The position numbers and the translations under genes were made by a program. A stretch of DNA of 64,000 nucleotides from contig NZ_CP085839.1 in the NCBI RefSeq assembly GCF_020715565.1, positions 806,001 to 870,000 on the forward strand. Direction: 5' to 3'. This stretch comes from Nocardioides sp. Kera G14 (lineage in GTDB: Bacteria > Actinomycetota > Actinomycetes > Propionibacteriales > Nocardioidaceae). Of the stretch, positions 26,418 through 35,928 are shown piece by piece. The notes beneath the pieces are model-generated. The model searched no databases. It saw only the letters and a list, made by a program, of their open reading frames with translations, and was not told the origin of the DNA. The number at the start of each line of letters is the position of its first letter. Within the stretch, counting starts at the first letter, position 1.

Positions 26418-27700
26418 GCGGCGAGGGTGAACTCGCTGTCGTAGGCCACGACGAGGTGGTGGCGTGGTCGTACGCCGGGCTCTGGCGGTGTTCGCAGGGG
26501 TGGTGGCTCACTGTCCTGGTGGCCGATGACCTGTTTGGCCCAGTTGCATTGGCGGCAGGTGCCTTCACCGTTGACGACGGTGGTCTCGCCGCCCGAGTCC
26601 CAGTCCTCGACGTGGTCGATGTGGGCGATCCTCGCGCCGCAGCCCGGTGTCCTGCAGATCTGGTCGCGGAGTCGGATGAACTGGGCGAGCTGCTTGGGGA
26701 AGAGCCGTGCTTTGGACTCCATCGCGACCAGTTCACCGGTGTGGGGTGCGGTGAAGAGGCGGCGGAGCTCGACCTTCTGCAGGCTCAGGATCGCGGTCTC
26801 GATGAGCCGCTTGGCGAGGCTCGTCGGGATGGGTCCGTGGCTGGCGAGGATCGCAGGCTGGGTGTGGTCGTTGTCCAACAACGCCTCGGCGGTCATGAGG
26901 AGGTTGATCGTGACCGGGTGGGAGGGCTGCTCCAACGCCACCGTGGCGGGCGTGCCGCTGTCAGCACCGGTGAGGCGGGCGATGAGCGTGTCGACCATGA
27001 CCTGGCCGCGGGTGGCGTCCACACCCAGGGCGAGGGCGGTGTCCGCAGAAGCCTCGAGGGTGTCCTTGACGGCGGCGAGCTGCTCGATGGGCATGAGGGC
27101 TTTGAGCCAACCCATCCCGTCGCCACGATCGGTGGGGGTGGCGGTGATGTGTCGGTCCTCGACGGCCTTGTCCCGACGGCGTACGACCGCCTCCTCGTCC
27201 AGAGCGAGGGCGATGGTCTGGGCGCGGTGGGCGATCTTGCGGTTGCCCAGCTCGCTGAGGCCGGCAGTGTTCGCGAACCGCCGGTCGAAGGCCTGCGCAT
27301 CCGGGCCTTCGAGGATGCTGGCTTCGCGAGTCACCAGCGTCGCCTGGAACTCGGACAGCTCCCCGGCGGCGTACCTAGCGAACGTCCGTGGCAGCGCCCG
27401 GAGCTGCTTCGCCAGGGACATGACCGTCCGGCCGTGGGCCGGCGAGATCCGTCGGGCGCGGGCGACGGTCTCGGCCACGGCTTTGCCCTGCCGTTCAGCA
27501 GGAATCCCTTGGGCCGCGGCACGTTCGCGCATCATCCGGTCGACCTCGAGGGCGAGAGCAGCTTGGCGGGCTTCGATCTGGTGCTTCAGCGTCTCGAGCT
27601 CACCGAGCTCGGTGCAGATGCTGTCCAGGTCGCCGTCGATCGGCCGGGCGATGGACATCCCGAAGCCGCGGATGTCGTCCGTGGTGGGGGTGTCTGCCAT
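26414..27700 (-). CDS. DUF222-domain HNH endonuclease-like protein (13E12 repeat family)
   Basis: 428 residues. A helical DUF222 region (residues ~20-330) is followed by a C-terminal HNH nuclease domain with zinc-type CRTPGC, the AHIDHVEDW motif and CRQCN. This family is multicopy in actinobacterial genomes and is often regarded as a selfish or mobile repeat. The ATG at 27700 is preceded by GGGAGAAG, so it is preferred to the longer frame. It is oriented against the surrounding operon and, with its neighbours, separates two genes that are normally adjacent, consistent with insertion. Confidence 0.85.
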   Translation of the reverse strand: MADTPTTDDIRGFGMSIARPIDGDLDSICTELGELETLKHQIEARQAALALEVDRMMRERAAAQGIPAERQGKAVAETVARARRISPAHGRTVMSLAKQLRALPRTFARYAAGELSEFQATLVTREASILEGPDAQAFDRRFANTAGLSELGNRKIAHRAQTIALALDEEAVVRRRDKAVEDRHITATPTDRGDGMGWLKALMPIEQLAAVKDTLEASADTALALGVDATRGQVMVDTLIARLTGADSGTPATVALEQPSHPVTINLLMTAEALLDNDHTQPAILASHGPIPTSLAKRLIETAILSLQKVELRRLFTAPHTGELVAMESKARLFPKQLAQFIRLRDQICRTPGCGARIAHIDHVEDWDSGGETTVVNGEGTCRQCNWAKQVIGHQDSEPPPLRTPPEPGVRPRHHLVVAYDSEFTLAA

Positions 27701-27829
27701 CGCTTCTCCCGCGGTCGGCGTGGGTGCTAGTGCTTGTGCCGATCCTATCATCGGAGGCAAGCCGGCGCAAGGTATGTGCGCCGCCGACTTTCAGCAGGGG
27801 GCGCCTGCTCATCCATTAATGTCGCGCCC

Positions 27830-28117
27830 GTGGATGAGCAGGACGCCCGTACCTTGGCGCGCTTCCTCGCGACCGACGGCAGCCTGACCTCGATCCCGGC
27901 GAAGCGCAGCAAGCGCCTCCTCGTCCTGGACCATCTCGCCCAGTCCTTCGAGCTCGGCGAGGTCTACCCGGAGACCGAGGTCAACGGCCGTCTCCGCCGG
28001 TTCCATCCCGACGTCGCGGCCCTGCGCCGCTACCTCGTGGAGGAGCAGTTCCTCACCCGGCGCGACGGCTTCTATTGGCGCACCGGCGGGACGGTCGACC
28101 TCGACAGCCTCGAGTAG
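27830..28117 (+). CDS. DUF2087-domain protein
   Basis: 95 residues matching the DUF2087 pattern: IPAKRSKRLLVLDHLAQSFELG, then YPETEVNGRLRRFHPDVAALRRYLVEEQFLTR, ending with YWR. The domain looks like a small winged helix and often occurs fused to ArsR-type regulators; here it stands alone. The GTG at 27830 lies 6 nt after TAATGT, implying a leaderless message. It sits 41 nt before the TIGR03936 gene. Function unknown, DNA binding plausible. Confidence 0.8.
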   Translation: MDEQDARTLARFLATDGSLTSIPAKRSKRLLVLDHLAQSFELGEVYPETEVNGRLRRFHPDVAALRRYLVEEQFLTRRDGFYWRTGGTVDLDSLE

Positions 28118-28158
28118 CCGATTCGGTCGGCCGCCGCGTTCTCAGCGAGAATGCCCAC

Positions 28159-28896
28159 GTGGCACGCGAGATCCCCGAACAGCAGGCACCGCCGGTCCAG
28201 CGGCTTCGGATCCGCTACGCCAAGCGCGGGCGGCTCCGCTTCACATCCCACCGCGACTTCTCCCGCGCCTTCGAGCGCGCCCTGATGCGCACCAAGATCC
28301 CGATGGCCTACTCCTCGGGGTTCAACCCGCACCCGCGCGTCTCGTACGCCGGCGCGTCCCCGACGGGGGCGGCGAGCGAGGCCGAGTACGTCGAGATCGG
28401 ACTCGCGCAGGTCGTCGACCCGGCCCACGTCAAGGCACTCCTGGTCGGGGCGCTGCCGGTCGGTCTCGACATCGAGGAGGTCGTGGAGTCACCGGGCGGC
28501 TCGCTGGCCGACCTGATGCAGGCCTCGAGCTGGCACATCGACGTACCGGTGCCGCCGATCCAGGCGGCCGCCGCCGTCGAGGTCTTCCTGAAGGCCGACG
28601 AGGTCCCGGTCGAGCGGATGACCAAGAAGGGCATGCGCTCCTTCGATGCCCGCGCCGCGGTCGTCTCCATGAGCGTCGAGTCCCTCGGTGAGGGCGTCCG
28701 CATCTCGCTGGTCCTGAAGCACGGTACGCCCGCCGTACGACCGGACGATGTGATGTCCGGGCTGGCCTCCCTCGGCGGCCTCCAGGTGGGGGCGGAGTAC
28801 GGCGGCCTGCCGCTCCTGACGCGCCTCACGCAGGGTCCGTTCGACGAGTCGACGGGCGCCATCAGCGACCCGTTCTCGAGCCAGCCGGCGCTCTGA
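28159..28896 (+). CDS. TIGR03936 / DUF2344 family protein, partner of the TIGR03960 radical SAM
   Basis: 245 residues beginning VAREIPEQQAPPVQRLRIRYAKRG... and containing RFTSHRDFSRAFERAL and SSGFNPHPRVSYA, the hallmark segments of the family that is fused to or adjacent to TIGR03960. The family is linked to RNase E and ribosomal protein genes by conserved neighbourhood, as here. GTG at 28159 is chosen; the frame upstream runs into the DUF2087 gene and is not homologous. Its molecular role is not established. Confidence 0.87.
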   Translation: MAREIPEQQAPPVQRLRIRYAKRGRLRFTSHRDFSRAFERALMRTKIPMAYSSGFNPHPRVSYAGASPTGAASEAEYVEIGLAQVVDPAHVKALLVGALPVGLDIEEVVESPGGSLADLMQASSWHIDVPVPPIQAAAAVEVFLKADEVPVERMTKKGMRSFDARAAVVSMSVESLGEGVRISLVLKHGTPAVRPDDVMSGLASLGGLQVGAEYGGLPLLTRLTQGPFDESTGAISDPFSSQPAL

Positions 28897-29253
28897 ACTG
28901 CGCGTTGACCACGGGTGAACACCATCCGTGTGCGATACTGACCACGGTTTCGCGATAGCACGTGGCTGTACCGCAGGTGCTGAGTGGGACCCGACGACTC
29001 ATCCGTCATCTCGACGCCCAGCACCCCCGGGTAGCGGGAGACACGGGGACGACACGTCAGTCGCCAGACGCGACGCGGCTCGGCAGCCGGTGACAGGGGC
29101 TGTCAGTGAGAGAGCATGCGACCGCGGCAGGTGGCGGGCGATACCGATCCTTGATGCGAGCGCGCAGGACGCGTCGTCGCCCTGACAAGCTTTTGCGCCC
29201 ACGGCGCCATACACGCCCTGCCGCTCACGGCGGGGCCGAGGAGAAGTGCCCTT
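28897..29253 (+). promoter_or_regulatory. Long gene-free leader before RNase E/G
   Basis: 357 nt without a credible gene. A TGC-GATACT extended -10-like sequence occurs near 28933-28941, with TTGACC farther upstream at imperfect spacing. The region can form paired elements, for example GGTGCTG (28976-28982) with CAGCACC (29019-29025) and GCCG/CGGC close to the end. GAGGAG at 29238-29243 is the ribosome-binding site of the RNase gene. A structured, possibly autoregulatory 5' UTR of about 300 nt is inferred. Confidence 0.4.
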
Positions 29254-32200
29254 ATGGCTGACGACCTGACCGTCGACTCCACCACGACCGAATCCGGTCC
29301 CGCCGTCGAGGCGGGCGAGAGCGCCGCCCCGGTCAAGAAGGCGGCGAAGAAGGCGCCCGCCAAGCGGGCTCCCCGCAAGACGGCGGCGAAGAAGGTTCCC
29401 GACGCCCTGGCTGACGGCCCGGCACCCGACCTGACCGCGGACGCCGCCGACCCCGTCGCCGAGACCGTCGTCGACCCGGCCACCGCCCTCTCCGAGGCGG
29501 CTGTCGAGGCGCCGGAGAAGCCGGCCAGGAAGACCGCTGCGAAGAAGACCGCCGCAAAGAAGACCGCGGCCAAGAAGACCGCGGTGAAGAAGACCACCGC
29601 CAAGAAGGCCCCCGACGCCCTCGCCGACGGCCCTGCTCCCGACCTGACCGACGGTGCGGTCACCGACCCCGCCGCCGAGACGGTCGTCGAGGCCGCCGCC
29701 TCCGAGCCCGAGGCCTCCACCGGTCCCGCCGCTCCGGCCGCGCTCTTCCAGGCGCCCGAGAAGGCCGCTCCGCGCAAGCGCACCCGCAAGGCCGCCGCGC
29801 CCAAGCCGGAGCCGGTCGTCGAGCGTGAGTCCGAGGCGGACGAGGAGGATGCCGAAGCCCAGGTTCTCTCCGACGGTGTGCTCGTGACGGATGAGGTCGA
29901 GGCCACCGAGATCCCTGAGGCTGCCGGCGGTGCCGACGACGAGGACGTCGACGACACCGAGAGTGATACCGAGAGCGACGCCGACGGTGAGGACGAGGAC
30001 GGCTCCACGCCGGCCCGCCGTCGTCGCCGTCGTGGTGGTCGCCGCCGACGCAAGCCCGCCTCCGCGAACGCGGGGGAGGAGGACGACTCCGAGGACTCCG
30101 CCGAGCAGGGCCATGACACCGACAGCGCCGAGGCCGGCGAGACCGACACGGACGAGGACAACGACGACTCCGAGGGCAACGGCGAGGGCGGCAGCTCCCG
30201 TCGCCGTCGTCGCCGTCGCCGCGCCGGTGACTCCGGTGGTGGCTCGGACGACGAACCCGGCGTCAACACCGTCGTCAAGGTCCGTGAGTCCCGCCCGCTC
30301 GAACAGCAGATCACCTCGATCTCCGGTTCCACGCGCCTCGAGGCCAAGAAGCAGCGCCGGCGCGACGGCCGCGAGGCCGGCCGCCGCCGCGCCCCGATCG
30401 TCTCCGAGGCCGAGTTCCTGGCCCGCCGCGAGTCCGTCGACCGCGTGATGGTCATCCGCCAGCGTGGCGACCTCACGCAGATCGGTGTCCTCGAGGACAA
30501 GGTCCTCGTCGAGCACTACGTCGCCCGCGAGTCCCAGACCTCGATGATCGGCAACATCTACCTCGGCCGCGTGCAGAACGTGCTGCCGAGCATGGAGGCC
30601 GCCTTCATCGACATCGGCAAGGGTCGCAACGCGGTCCTCTACGCCGGCGAGGTCAACTGGTCCGCGCTCGGCCACAAGGAGGGCCAGCCGCGCAAGATCG
30701 AGTCCGTCCTCTCCAGCGGCCAGACCGTCCTCGTCCAAGTCACCAAGGACCCGGTCGGCCACAAGGGAGCACGCCTCACCTCGCAGATCTCCCTTGCCGG
30801 CCGCTTCCTCGTCTACGTCCCCGACGGCACGACGTCCGGGATCTCCCGCAAGCTCCCCGACACCGAGCGCAACCGCCTCAAGTCGGTCCTCAAGGAGATC
30901 GTCCCCGACACCGCCGGCGTCATCGTGCGTACGGCGGCCGAGGGTGCGTCCGAGGAGGAGCTCACCCGCGACGTCGAGCGCCTGAAGGCCCGCTGGGAGG
31001 ACATCGAGGGCAAGGCCGCGAAGGGTGGCAACGCCCAGCTCCTCTACGGTGAGCCCGACCTGACGCTCAAGGTGGTCCGCGACCTCTTCACCGAGGACTT
31101 CGCCAAGCTCGTCATCCAGGGCGACGACGCATGGGAGACCGTCAAGAACTACGTCGACCACGTCGCACCCGACCTGGCCGAGCGCCTCGAGAAGCACGAG
31201 ACGACCCGCACGGCGACCGACGCGATGGGCAAGGAGTACCAGGAGCAGGCTCCCGACCTCTTCGCCGTCTACCGCGTCGACGAGCAGATCGCCAAGGGCC
31301 TGGACCGCAAGGTCTGGCTGCCCTCGGGCGGCTCGCTCGTCATCGACCGCACCGAGGCCATGACGGTCGTCGACGTCAACACCGGCAAGTTCACCGGCTC
31401 CGGCGGCAACCTCGAGGAGACGGTCACCAAGAACAACCTCGAGGCCGCGGAGGAGATCGTCCGCCAGCTCCGGCTGCGCGACATCGGCGGCATCATCGTC
31501 GTCGACTTCATCGACATGGTCCTCGAGTCCAACCGCGACCTCGTGCTCCGCCGTCTGGTGGAGTGCCTGGGCCGCGATCGCACCCGTCACCAGGTCGCCG
31601 AGGTCACCTCGCTCGGTCTGGTCCAGATGACCCGCAAGCGGATCGGCACCGGCCTCGTCGAGGCCTTCTCCGAGACCTGCAGCCACTGCCAGGGCCGCGG
31701 CATCGTCGTCCACGACCACCCGGTCGCCACCTCCGGCGCCCCGCAGGTCGAGCCCGACGAGCAGCCCCGCGGCCGCCGTCGTCGCGGCGGCAAGGGTCGC
31801 AACGGCGGTGGCGACGAGGCCCCCACGCCCGAGCCCACCCCGGCGATCCCGTCGCCCAAGGTGATCGCCTCCCTCCCGCGCCACGAGTACGACGACGAGG
31901 TCGTCCACGCCGACGACGCGCTGGCCGAGAGTGACGCCGAGGCGGCTCCGCTCGACGGGGACACCGTCCTGGAGAGCAACGAGGAGCTCGAGACCACCGC
32001 AGACCTGACCGATGAGGTCGTGGTCGAGATCGAGCCCGAGAGCACGCCCGACGCGGCGCCGGACGAGCTCGTGGTCGACGTACCGGCGGAGCCGCAGGCG
32101 CCGAAGGTGATCACCCGGACCCGCGGTCGTCGTGGTGCCAGCACGGCGGTCATCTCGACCGGCGAGGCCGCCGTCGTCGAGGTCAGTGCCGACGATGTTC

Positions 32201-32277
32201 CCGCCGCTCCTCCGGTGGAGGCGACGCCGCCGCCGAAGGTCGTCACCCGCACCCGCCGGGGCGCCAGCCGCGCGTGA
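29254..32277 (+). CDS. rne: Ribonuclease E/G with long charged N-terminal extension
   Basis: Endoribonuclease of mRNA decay and rRNA/tRNA processing. The 1007-residue product has a 370-residue low-complexity N-terminus with Lys/Ala repeats ([25 protein letters not shown]), an acidic stretch and Arg blocks. The catalytic core follows: S1 domain around 430-510 ([20 protein letters not shown]), metal-binding VDVNTGKF near 706 and VVDFIDM near 748, and zinc-link CSHCQGRG near 808. A disordered acidic C-terminus completes it. Placing the disordered region N-terminally as well as C-terminally is usual in actinobacteria. Upstream of rplU-rpmA as expected. Confidence 0.95.
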   Translation: MADDLTVDSTTTESGPAVEAGESAAPVKKAAKKAPAKRAPRKTAAKKVPDALADGPAPDLTADAADPVAETVVDPATALSEAAVEAPEKPARKTAAKKTAAKKTAAKKTAVKKTTAKKAPDALADGPAPDLTDGAVTDPAAETVVEAAASEPEASTGPAAPAALFQAPEKAAPRKRTRKAAAPKPEPVVERESEADEEDAEAQVLSDGVLVTDEVEATEIPEAAGGADDEDVDDTESDTESDADGEDEDGSTPARRRRRRGGRRRRKPASANAGEEDDSEDSAEQGHDTDSAEAGETDTDEDNDDSEGNGEGGSSRRRRRRRRAGDSGGGSDDEPGVNTVVKVRESRPLEQQITSISGSTRLEAKKQRRRDGREAGRRRAPIVSEAEFLARRESVDRVMVIRQRGDLTQIGVLEDKVLVEHYVARESQTSMIGNIYLGRVQNVLPSMEAAFIDIGKGRNAVLYAGEVNWSALGHKEGQPRKIESVLSSGQTVLVQVTKDPVGHKGARLTSQISLAGRFLVYVPDGTTSGISRKLPDTERNRLKSVLKEIVPDTAGVIVRTAAEGASEEELTRDVERLKARWEDIEGKAAKGGNAQLLYGEPDLTLKVVRDLFTEDFAKLVIQGDDAWETVKNYVDHVAPDLAERLEKHETTRTATDAMGKEYQEQAPDLFAVYRVDEQIAKGLDRKVWLPSGGSLVIDRTEAMTVVDVNTGKFTGSGGNLEETVTKNNLEAAEEIVRQLRLRDIGGIIVVDFIDMVLESNRDLVLRRLVECLGRDRTRHQVAEVTSLGLVQMTRKRIGTGLVEAFSETCSHCQGRGIVVHDHPVATSGAPQVEPDEQPRGRRRRGGKGRNGGGDEAPTPEPTPAIPSPKVIASLPRHEYDDEVVHADDALAESDAEAAPLDGDTVLESNEELETTADLTDEVVVEIEPESTPDAAPDELVVDVPAEPQAPKVITRTRGRRGASTAVISTGEAAVVEVSADDVPAAPPVEATPPPKVVTRTRRGASRA

Positions 32278-32299
32278 GGTGGCGCGGGTCGTCGCGGTT

Positions 32300-32328
32300 T
32301 TGCCGTGTCGACGCCCGCCGCCTAGTAT
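32300..32328 (+). promoter_or_regulatory. Predicted sigma-A-type promoter of rplU-rpmA
   Basis: TTGCCG (32300-32305) and TAGTAT (32323-32328) are separated by exactly 17 nt, 23 nt after the RNase stop. Transcription from about 32335 would give a leader of roughly 95 nt before rplU, long enough for ribosomal-protein feedback, though no known leader motif was recognised. Confidence 0.6.
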
Positions 32329-32428
32329 TGACCCTCGTTGTGTGTGCCCCGTATCGGCTTGGCGTGCGCGCACAGCCACAAGACTCAGATTCATCCATCA
32401 GTACGACAGTTCGTTGAAGGAGACCGCG

Positions 32429-32743
32429 GTGTACGCGATCGTGAAGGCTGGCAGCAAGCAGCAGAAGGTTGCCGTCGGCGACGTCATCGAGATCGACCTT
32501 GTCGAGGGCAAGCGCGGCTCGACGGCCGGCACCTCGGTCACCCTCCCTGTCGTCCTGCTCGTCGACGGCGAGAAGGTCACCGCGACCGGTCTCGACAAGG
32601 CGTCCGTCTCGGCTGAGGTCGTCGGTGGCACCAAGGGCCCCAAGATCATCATCCAGAAGTACAAGAACAAGACCGGCTACAAGAAGCGCCAGGGTCACCG
32701 CCAGCACTACACCCAGGTCAAGGTCACCGCGATCAACGCGTGA
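32429..32743 (+). CDS. rplU: 50S ribosomal protein L21
   Basis: 104-residue L21, binding 23S rRNA. It begins [18 protein letters not shown] and ends with the basic [18 protein letters not shown] signature. The GTG at 32429 has GAAGGAG at 32416-32422. The open frame upstream has no homology and is rejected. Operon with rpmA. Confidence 0.97.
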   Translation: MYAIVKAGSKQQKVAVGDVIEIDLVEGKRGSTAGTSVTLPVVLLVDGEKVTATGLDKASVSAEVVGGTKGPKIIIQKYKNKTGYKKRQGHRQHYTQVKVTAINA

Positions 32744-32797
32744 GCGTTGTTGGCTGACTGATCTCCCTCATTTCGATCACTCAAAAGGACTGAAGAG

Positions 32798-33055
32798 ATG
32801 GCTCACAAGAAGGGTGCGGCGTCCACCAAGAACGGCCGCGACTCGAACTCCCAGCGCCTCGGCGTGAAGCGCTTCGGCGGCCAGGTCGTCAACGCGGGCG
32901 AGATCATCGTCCGCCAGCGCGGCACGCACTTCCACCCGGGCTCCGGCGTGGGTCGCGGCGGCGACGACACCCTGTTCGCCCTCACCGCCGGTGCGGTCGA
33001 GTTCGGCACGCGTCGTGGTCGTCGCGTGGTCAACATCGTCCCGGCCGCGGAGTGA
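32798..33055 (+). CDS. rpmA: 50S ribosomal protein L27
   Basis: 85-residue L27, located near the peptidyl-transferase centre. The N-terminus [24 protein letters not shown] is the uncleaved form typical of actinobacteria, and FGGQ...GTHFHPG is diagnostic. It is followed by a strong hairpin terminator. Confidence 0.98.
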   Translation: MAHKKGAASTKNGRDSNSQRLGVKRFGGQVVNAGEIIVRQRGTHFHPGSGVGRGGDDTLFALTAGAVEFGTRRGRRVVNIVPAAE

Positions 33056-33077
33056 CGCTCCGCAACCAAGCGTGAAC

Positions 33078-33109
33078 CGAAGGGCGTCCCGAATACGGGA
33101 CGCCCTTCG
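33078..33109 (+). terminator. Strong hairpin terminator after rpmA
   Basis: A perfect 14-bp stem (33078-33091 with 33096-33109; core AGGGCGTCCCG/CGGGACGCCCT) closed by an AATA loop, 22 nt after the rpmA stop. The following sequence is pyrimidine-rich with short T-runs. It separates the ribosomal protein unit from obg. Confidence 0.85.
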
Positions 33110-33146
33110 TCCATTTCTTCAACTGTTCTACTGAAAGACTGATCCC

Positions 33147-34721
33147 ATGGCTGTTCCCACATTCGTCGACCGCGTGCGTCTCCACGTCGCTGCGGGGCGG
33201 GGCGGCCATGGCGTGGCCTCCGTCCACCGCGAGAAGTTCAAGCCGCTCGGCGGCCCCGACGGCGGAAACGGTGGTCCGGGAGGCTCGATCATCCTGCGCG
33301 TCGATCCCGACGTCACCACGCTGATCGACTACCACCACTCACCCAAGCGCACCGCCACCAACGGTGGCCAGGGCGCGGGCGACCACAAGAACGGCGCGCA
33401 CGGCGCCGACCTGATCCTGCCCGTCCCGGACGGCACCGTCGTCACGGACGAGAAGGGCAACGTCTTGGCCGACATGGTCGGCGCGGGCACCGAGCTCGTC
33501 ATCGCCGAGGGCGGTCGCGGCGGTCTCGGCAACGCCGCGTTGGCCTCGTCCAAGCGCAAGGCCCCCGGCTTCGCCCTCCTCGGCGAGCCCGGCGAGGAGC
33601 GCGAGATCGGCCTCGAGCTCAAGGTCGTCGCCGACATCGGCCTGGTCGGTTTCCCGAGCGCCGGCAAGTCCTCCCTGATTGCGGCCATCTCCCGCGCCCG
33701 GCCGAAGATCGCCGACTACCCGTTCACAACGCTCGTCCCGAACCTCGGGGTCGTCACGGCCGGTGACACCACGTTCACCGTGGCCGACGTACCCGGCCTG
33801 ATCGAGGGTGCGAGCGAGGGTCGCGGGCTCGGTCACGAGTTCCTGCGCCACATCGAGCGCTGCGCCGCGCTAGTGCACGTGCTGGACTCCGCGTCCATCG
33901 AGCCGGGCCGCAACCCGCTCGACGACCTCGACATCATCGAGAACGAGCTTGCCCGTCACGGCGGCCTCGAGGACCGTCCTCGCCTCGTCGCGCTCAACAA
34001 GATCGACGTCCCGGACGGCCGCGACATCGCCGACATGACGATCGACGACCTGCAGGCCAAGGGCTACCGCGTCTTCCCGATCTCGGCCGCGAGTGGCGAG
34101 GGCACACGTGAGCTGATCTTCGCGATGGCGCAGATCGTCTCCGAGTCGCGTCAGGAGAAGCCCGCCGTCGAGCCGCAGCGGATCGTGCTCCGCCCTCGCG
34201 GCTTCGGCACGCACGTCGACTTCGAGATAACCCCGTCCGACGACGGCTGGGTCGTCCGCGGCGACAAGCCCGAGCGGTGGGTCCGCCAGACCGACTTCAA
34301 CAACGAGGAGGCCGTGGGATACCTCGCCGACCGGCTCAACCGCCTCGGTGTCGAGGACCAGCTCACCAAACTCGGCGCCCACGAGGGCGACGCCGTCATC
34401 ATCGGCGACCCCGGCAAGAACGCCGTCGTCTTCGACTTCCGCCCCTCCGTCCAGGCCGGAGCCGAGATGCTCGGCCGCCGCGGCGAGGACCAGCGCTTCA
34501 CCGAGGACCGTCCGGCCGCCCAGCGACGCCGCGACATCCAGGAGCTGATGGAGGAACGCGCCGAGGGCGAGACCCGCGCCGACGTCGCCCGCCGCCTCGA
34601 CAGGAACAACTACGTCGACGGACCGATGGGCTACGAGATCGGCTCCGCGGAGGACCCGGACGCCGACCTCTTCGACCTCTCGGAGTCCGACCCCGGGGAG
34701 CCTGCGGAGAAGAGCGAGTAG
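33147..34721 (+). CDS. obg: Obg GTPase, ribosome assembly factor
   Basis: 524-residue GTPase acting in late 50S assembly and stress signalling. The glycine-rich Obg fold is at the N-terminus ([22 protein letters not shown]), the G domain begins at [13 protein letters not shown] near residue 169 with DVPGLIEGA and NKID, and an OCT (DUF1967) domain follows around 345-420. The tail is acidic. It ends 3 bases before proB. Confidence 0.97.
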   Translation: MAVPTFVDRVRLHVAAGRGGHGVASVHREKFKPLGGPDGGNGGPGGSIILRVDPDVTTLIDYHHSPKRTATNGGQGAGDHKNGAHGADLILPVPDGTVVTDEKGNVLADMVGAGTELVIAEGGRGGLGNAALASSKRKAPGFALLGEPGEEREIGLELKVVADIGLVGFPSAGKSSLIAAISRARPKIADYPFTTLVPNLGVVTAGDTTFTVADVPGLIEGASEGRGLGHEFLRHIERCAALVHVLDSASIEPGRNPLDDLDIIENELARHGGLEDRPRLVALNKIDVPDGRDIADMTIDDLQAKGYRVFPISAASGEGTRELIFAMAQIVSESRQEKPAVEPQRIVLRPRGFGTHVDFEITPSDDGWVVRGDKPERWVRQTDFNNEEAVGYLADRLNRLGVEDQLTKLGAHEGDAVIIGDPGKNAVVFDFRPSVQAGAEMLGRRGEDQRFTEDRPAAQRRRDIQELMEERAEGETRADVARRLDRNNYVDGPMGYEIGSAEDPDADLFDLSESDPGEPAEKSE

Positions 34722-34724
34722 TCC

Positions 34725-35834
34725 GTGACGACGTCGTTGAGGTCGCAGGTCACCAGCGCGAAGCGGATCGTCGTCAAGGTCGGATCCTCCTCGCTCACCA
34801 CCGCCGCGGGCGGCATCGACCCCGAGCGGGTCAGCGCGCTGGTCGATGCCTTGGCCGAGGCACGCAAGCGTGGGGCCGAAGTGGTCCTCGTCTCCTCGGG
34901 CGCGATCGCCGCAGGCCTTGCGCCGCTGGGGTTCTCGCGTCGGCCCCATGACCTCGCGTCGCAACAGGCCGCGGCCTCGGTCGGCCAGGGCCTGCTCGTC
35001 CACCGTTACACCGAGGAGCTCGCCCGTCATGGCCTGACGGCCAGCCAGATCCTGCTGACGGTCGACGACGTCACGCGTCGCAGTCACTACCGCAACGCGC
35101 GTCAGACCTTCGCGAAGCTTCTCGAGCTCGGCGTGCTCCCGATCGTCAACGAGAACGACACCGTCGCCACCTCCGAGATCCGCTTCGGCGACAACGACCG
35201 CCTCGCCGCACTCGTGGCCCACCTCGTCCGGGCCGACCTGCTCGTACTGCTCAGTGACGTCGACGGTCTCTACGACGCCCCGCCGTCACAGCCCGGCGCT
35301 CAGCGCCTCGACGAGGTCCGCTCCCTGGCCGACCTCGAGGACGTGGTGATCGGCAAGGCCGGTGCCGCCGGCATCGGCACGGGCGGCATGGTCACCAAGA
35401 TCGACGCCGCCCGGATCGCAGTGGAGGCGGGTATCCCCGTCGTCCTGACCGCCGCCGACCGTGCGGCCGCCGCTCTGGGCGGCGACGACACCGGCACGCT
35501 CTTCCACGCCACCGGCCGCAGAGCCTCGGCGCGTCAGCTGTGGCTGGCCCACGCCACGGAGCCTGCGGGCGCCGTGCAGGTCGACGCCGGCGCCGTACGG
35601 GCCCTGGTGGAGCGGGGTGCGTCGCTGCTGGCCGCGGGTGTCACCGGTGCGACGGGCGGCTTCCACGCCGGCGACCCCGTCGACGTCGTCGGCCCCGACG
35701 GCGCGGTCGTGGCACGCGGGCTCGTGGCCTTCGACGCCGACGAGATCCCAGAGCTCGCCGGCCGGTCGACGGGCGACCTGGACGCCGACCACGCCCGTGA
35801 AGTCATCCACCGCGACGACCTCGTCCTGCTGTAA
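34725..35834 (+). CDS. proB: Glutamate 5-kinase with PUA domain
   Basis: First step of proline synthesis. The 369-residue product has the kinase domain (VVKVGSSSLT, LVSSGAIAAG, NENDTVATSEIRFGDND, GTGGMVTKIDAA) and a C-terminal PUA domain (GVTGATGGFHAGDPVDVVGPDG). The GTG start directly follows obg, a common pairing. The expected proA is not next to it and not in the window, so glutamyl phosphate reductase must be encoded elsewhere. Confidence 0.95.
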   Translation: MTTSLRSQVTSAKRIVVKVGSSSLTTAAGGIDPERVSALVDALAEARKRGAEVVLVSSGAIAAGLAPLGFSRRPHDLASQQAAASVGQGLLVHRYTEELARHGLTASQILLTVDDVTRRSHYRNARQTFAKLLELGVLPIVNENDTVATSEIRFGDNDRLAALVAHLVRADLLVLLSDVDGLYDAPPSQPGAQRLDEVRSLADLEDVVIGKAGAAGIGTGGMVTKIDAARIAVEAGIPVVLTAADRAAAALGGDDTGTLFHATGRRASARQLWLAHATEPAGAVQVDAGAVRALVERGASLLAAGVTGATGGFHAGDPVDVVGPDGAVVARGLVAFDADEIPELAGRSTGDLDADHAREVIHRDDLVLL

Positions 35835-35928
35835 CACAGCAGCAACCCACCGCGGCTAGACTGAACGCACCCGAGTTCCAACGGCGGCCGTCAGGGGCCA
35901 GACACCTCCGGGAACCAAGGGAGTCGTC

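Noticed and set aside
26414..27700. Intein or group II intron based on the HNH motif
   Set aside because: The HNH domain is the C-terminus of a free-standing DUF222 protein; no splicing motifs or interrupted host protein.
28897..29253. RNase P RNA, tmRNA or other known structured RNA in the rne leader
   Set aside because: None of the universally conserved sequence blocks of these RNAs could be found by eye.
28999..32394. A 1131-codon minus-strand open frame opposite RNase E
   Set aside because: Composition is the mirror of the RNase low-complexity region and no protein motif is seen; treated as an antisense shadow.
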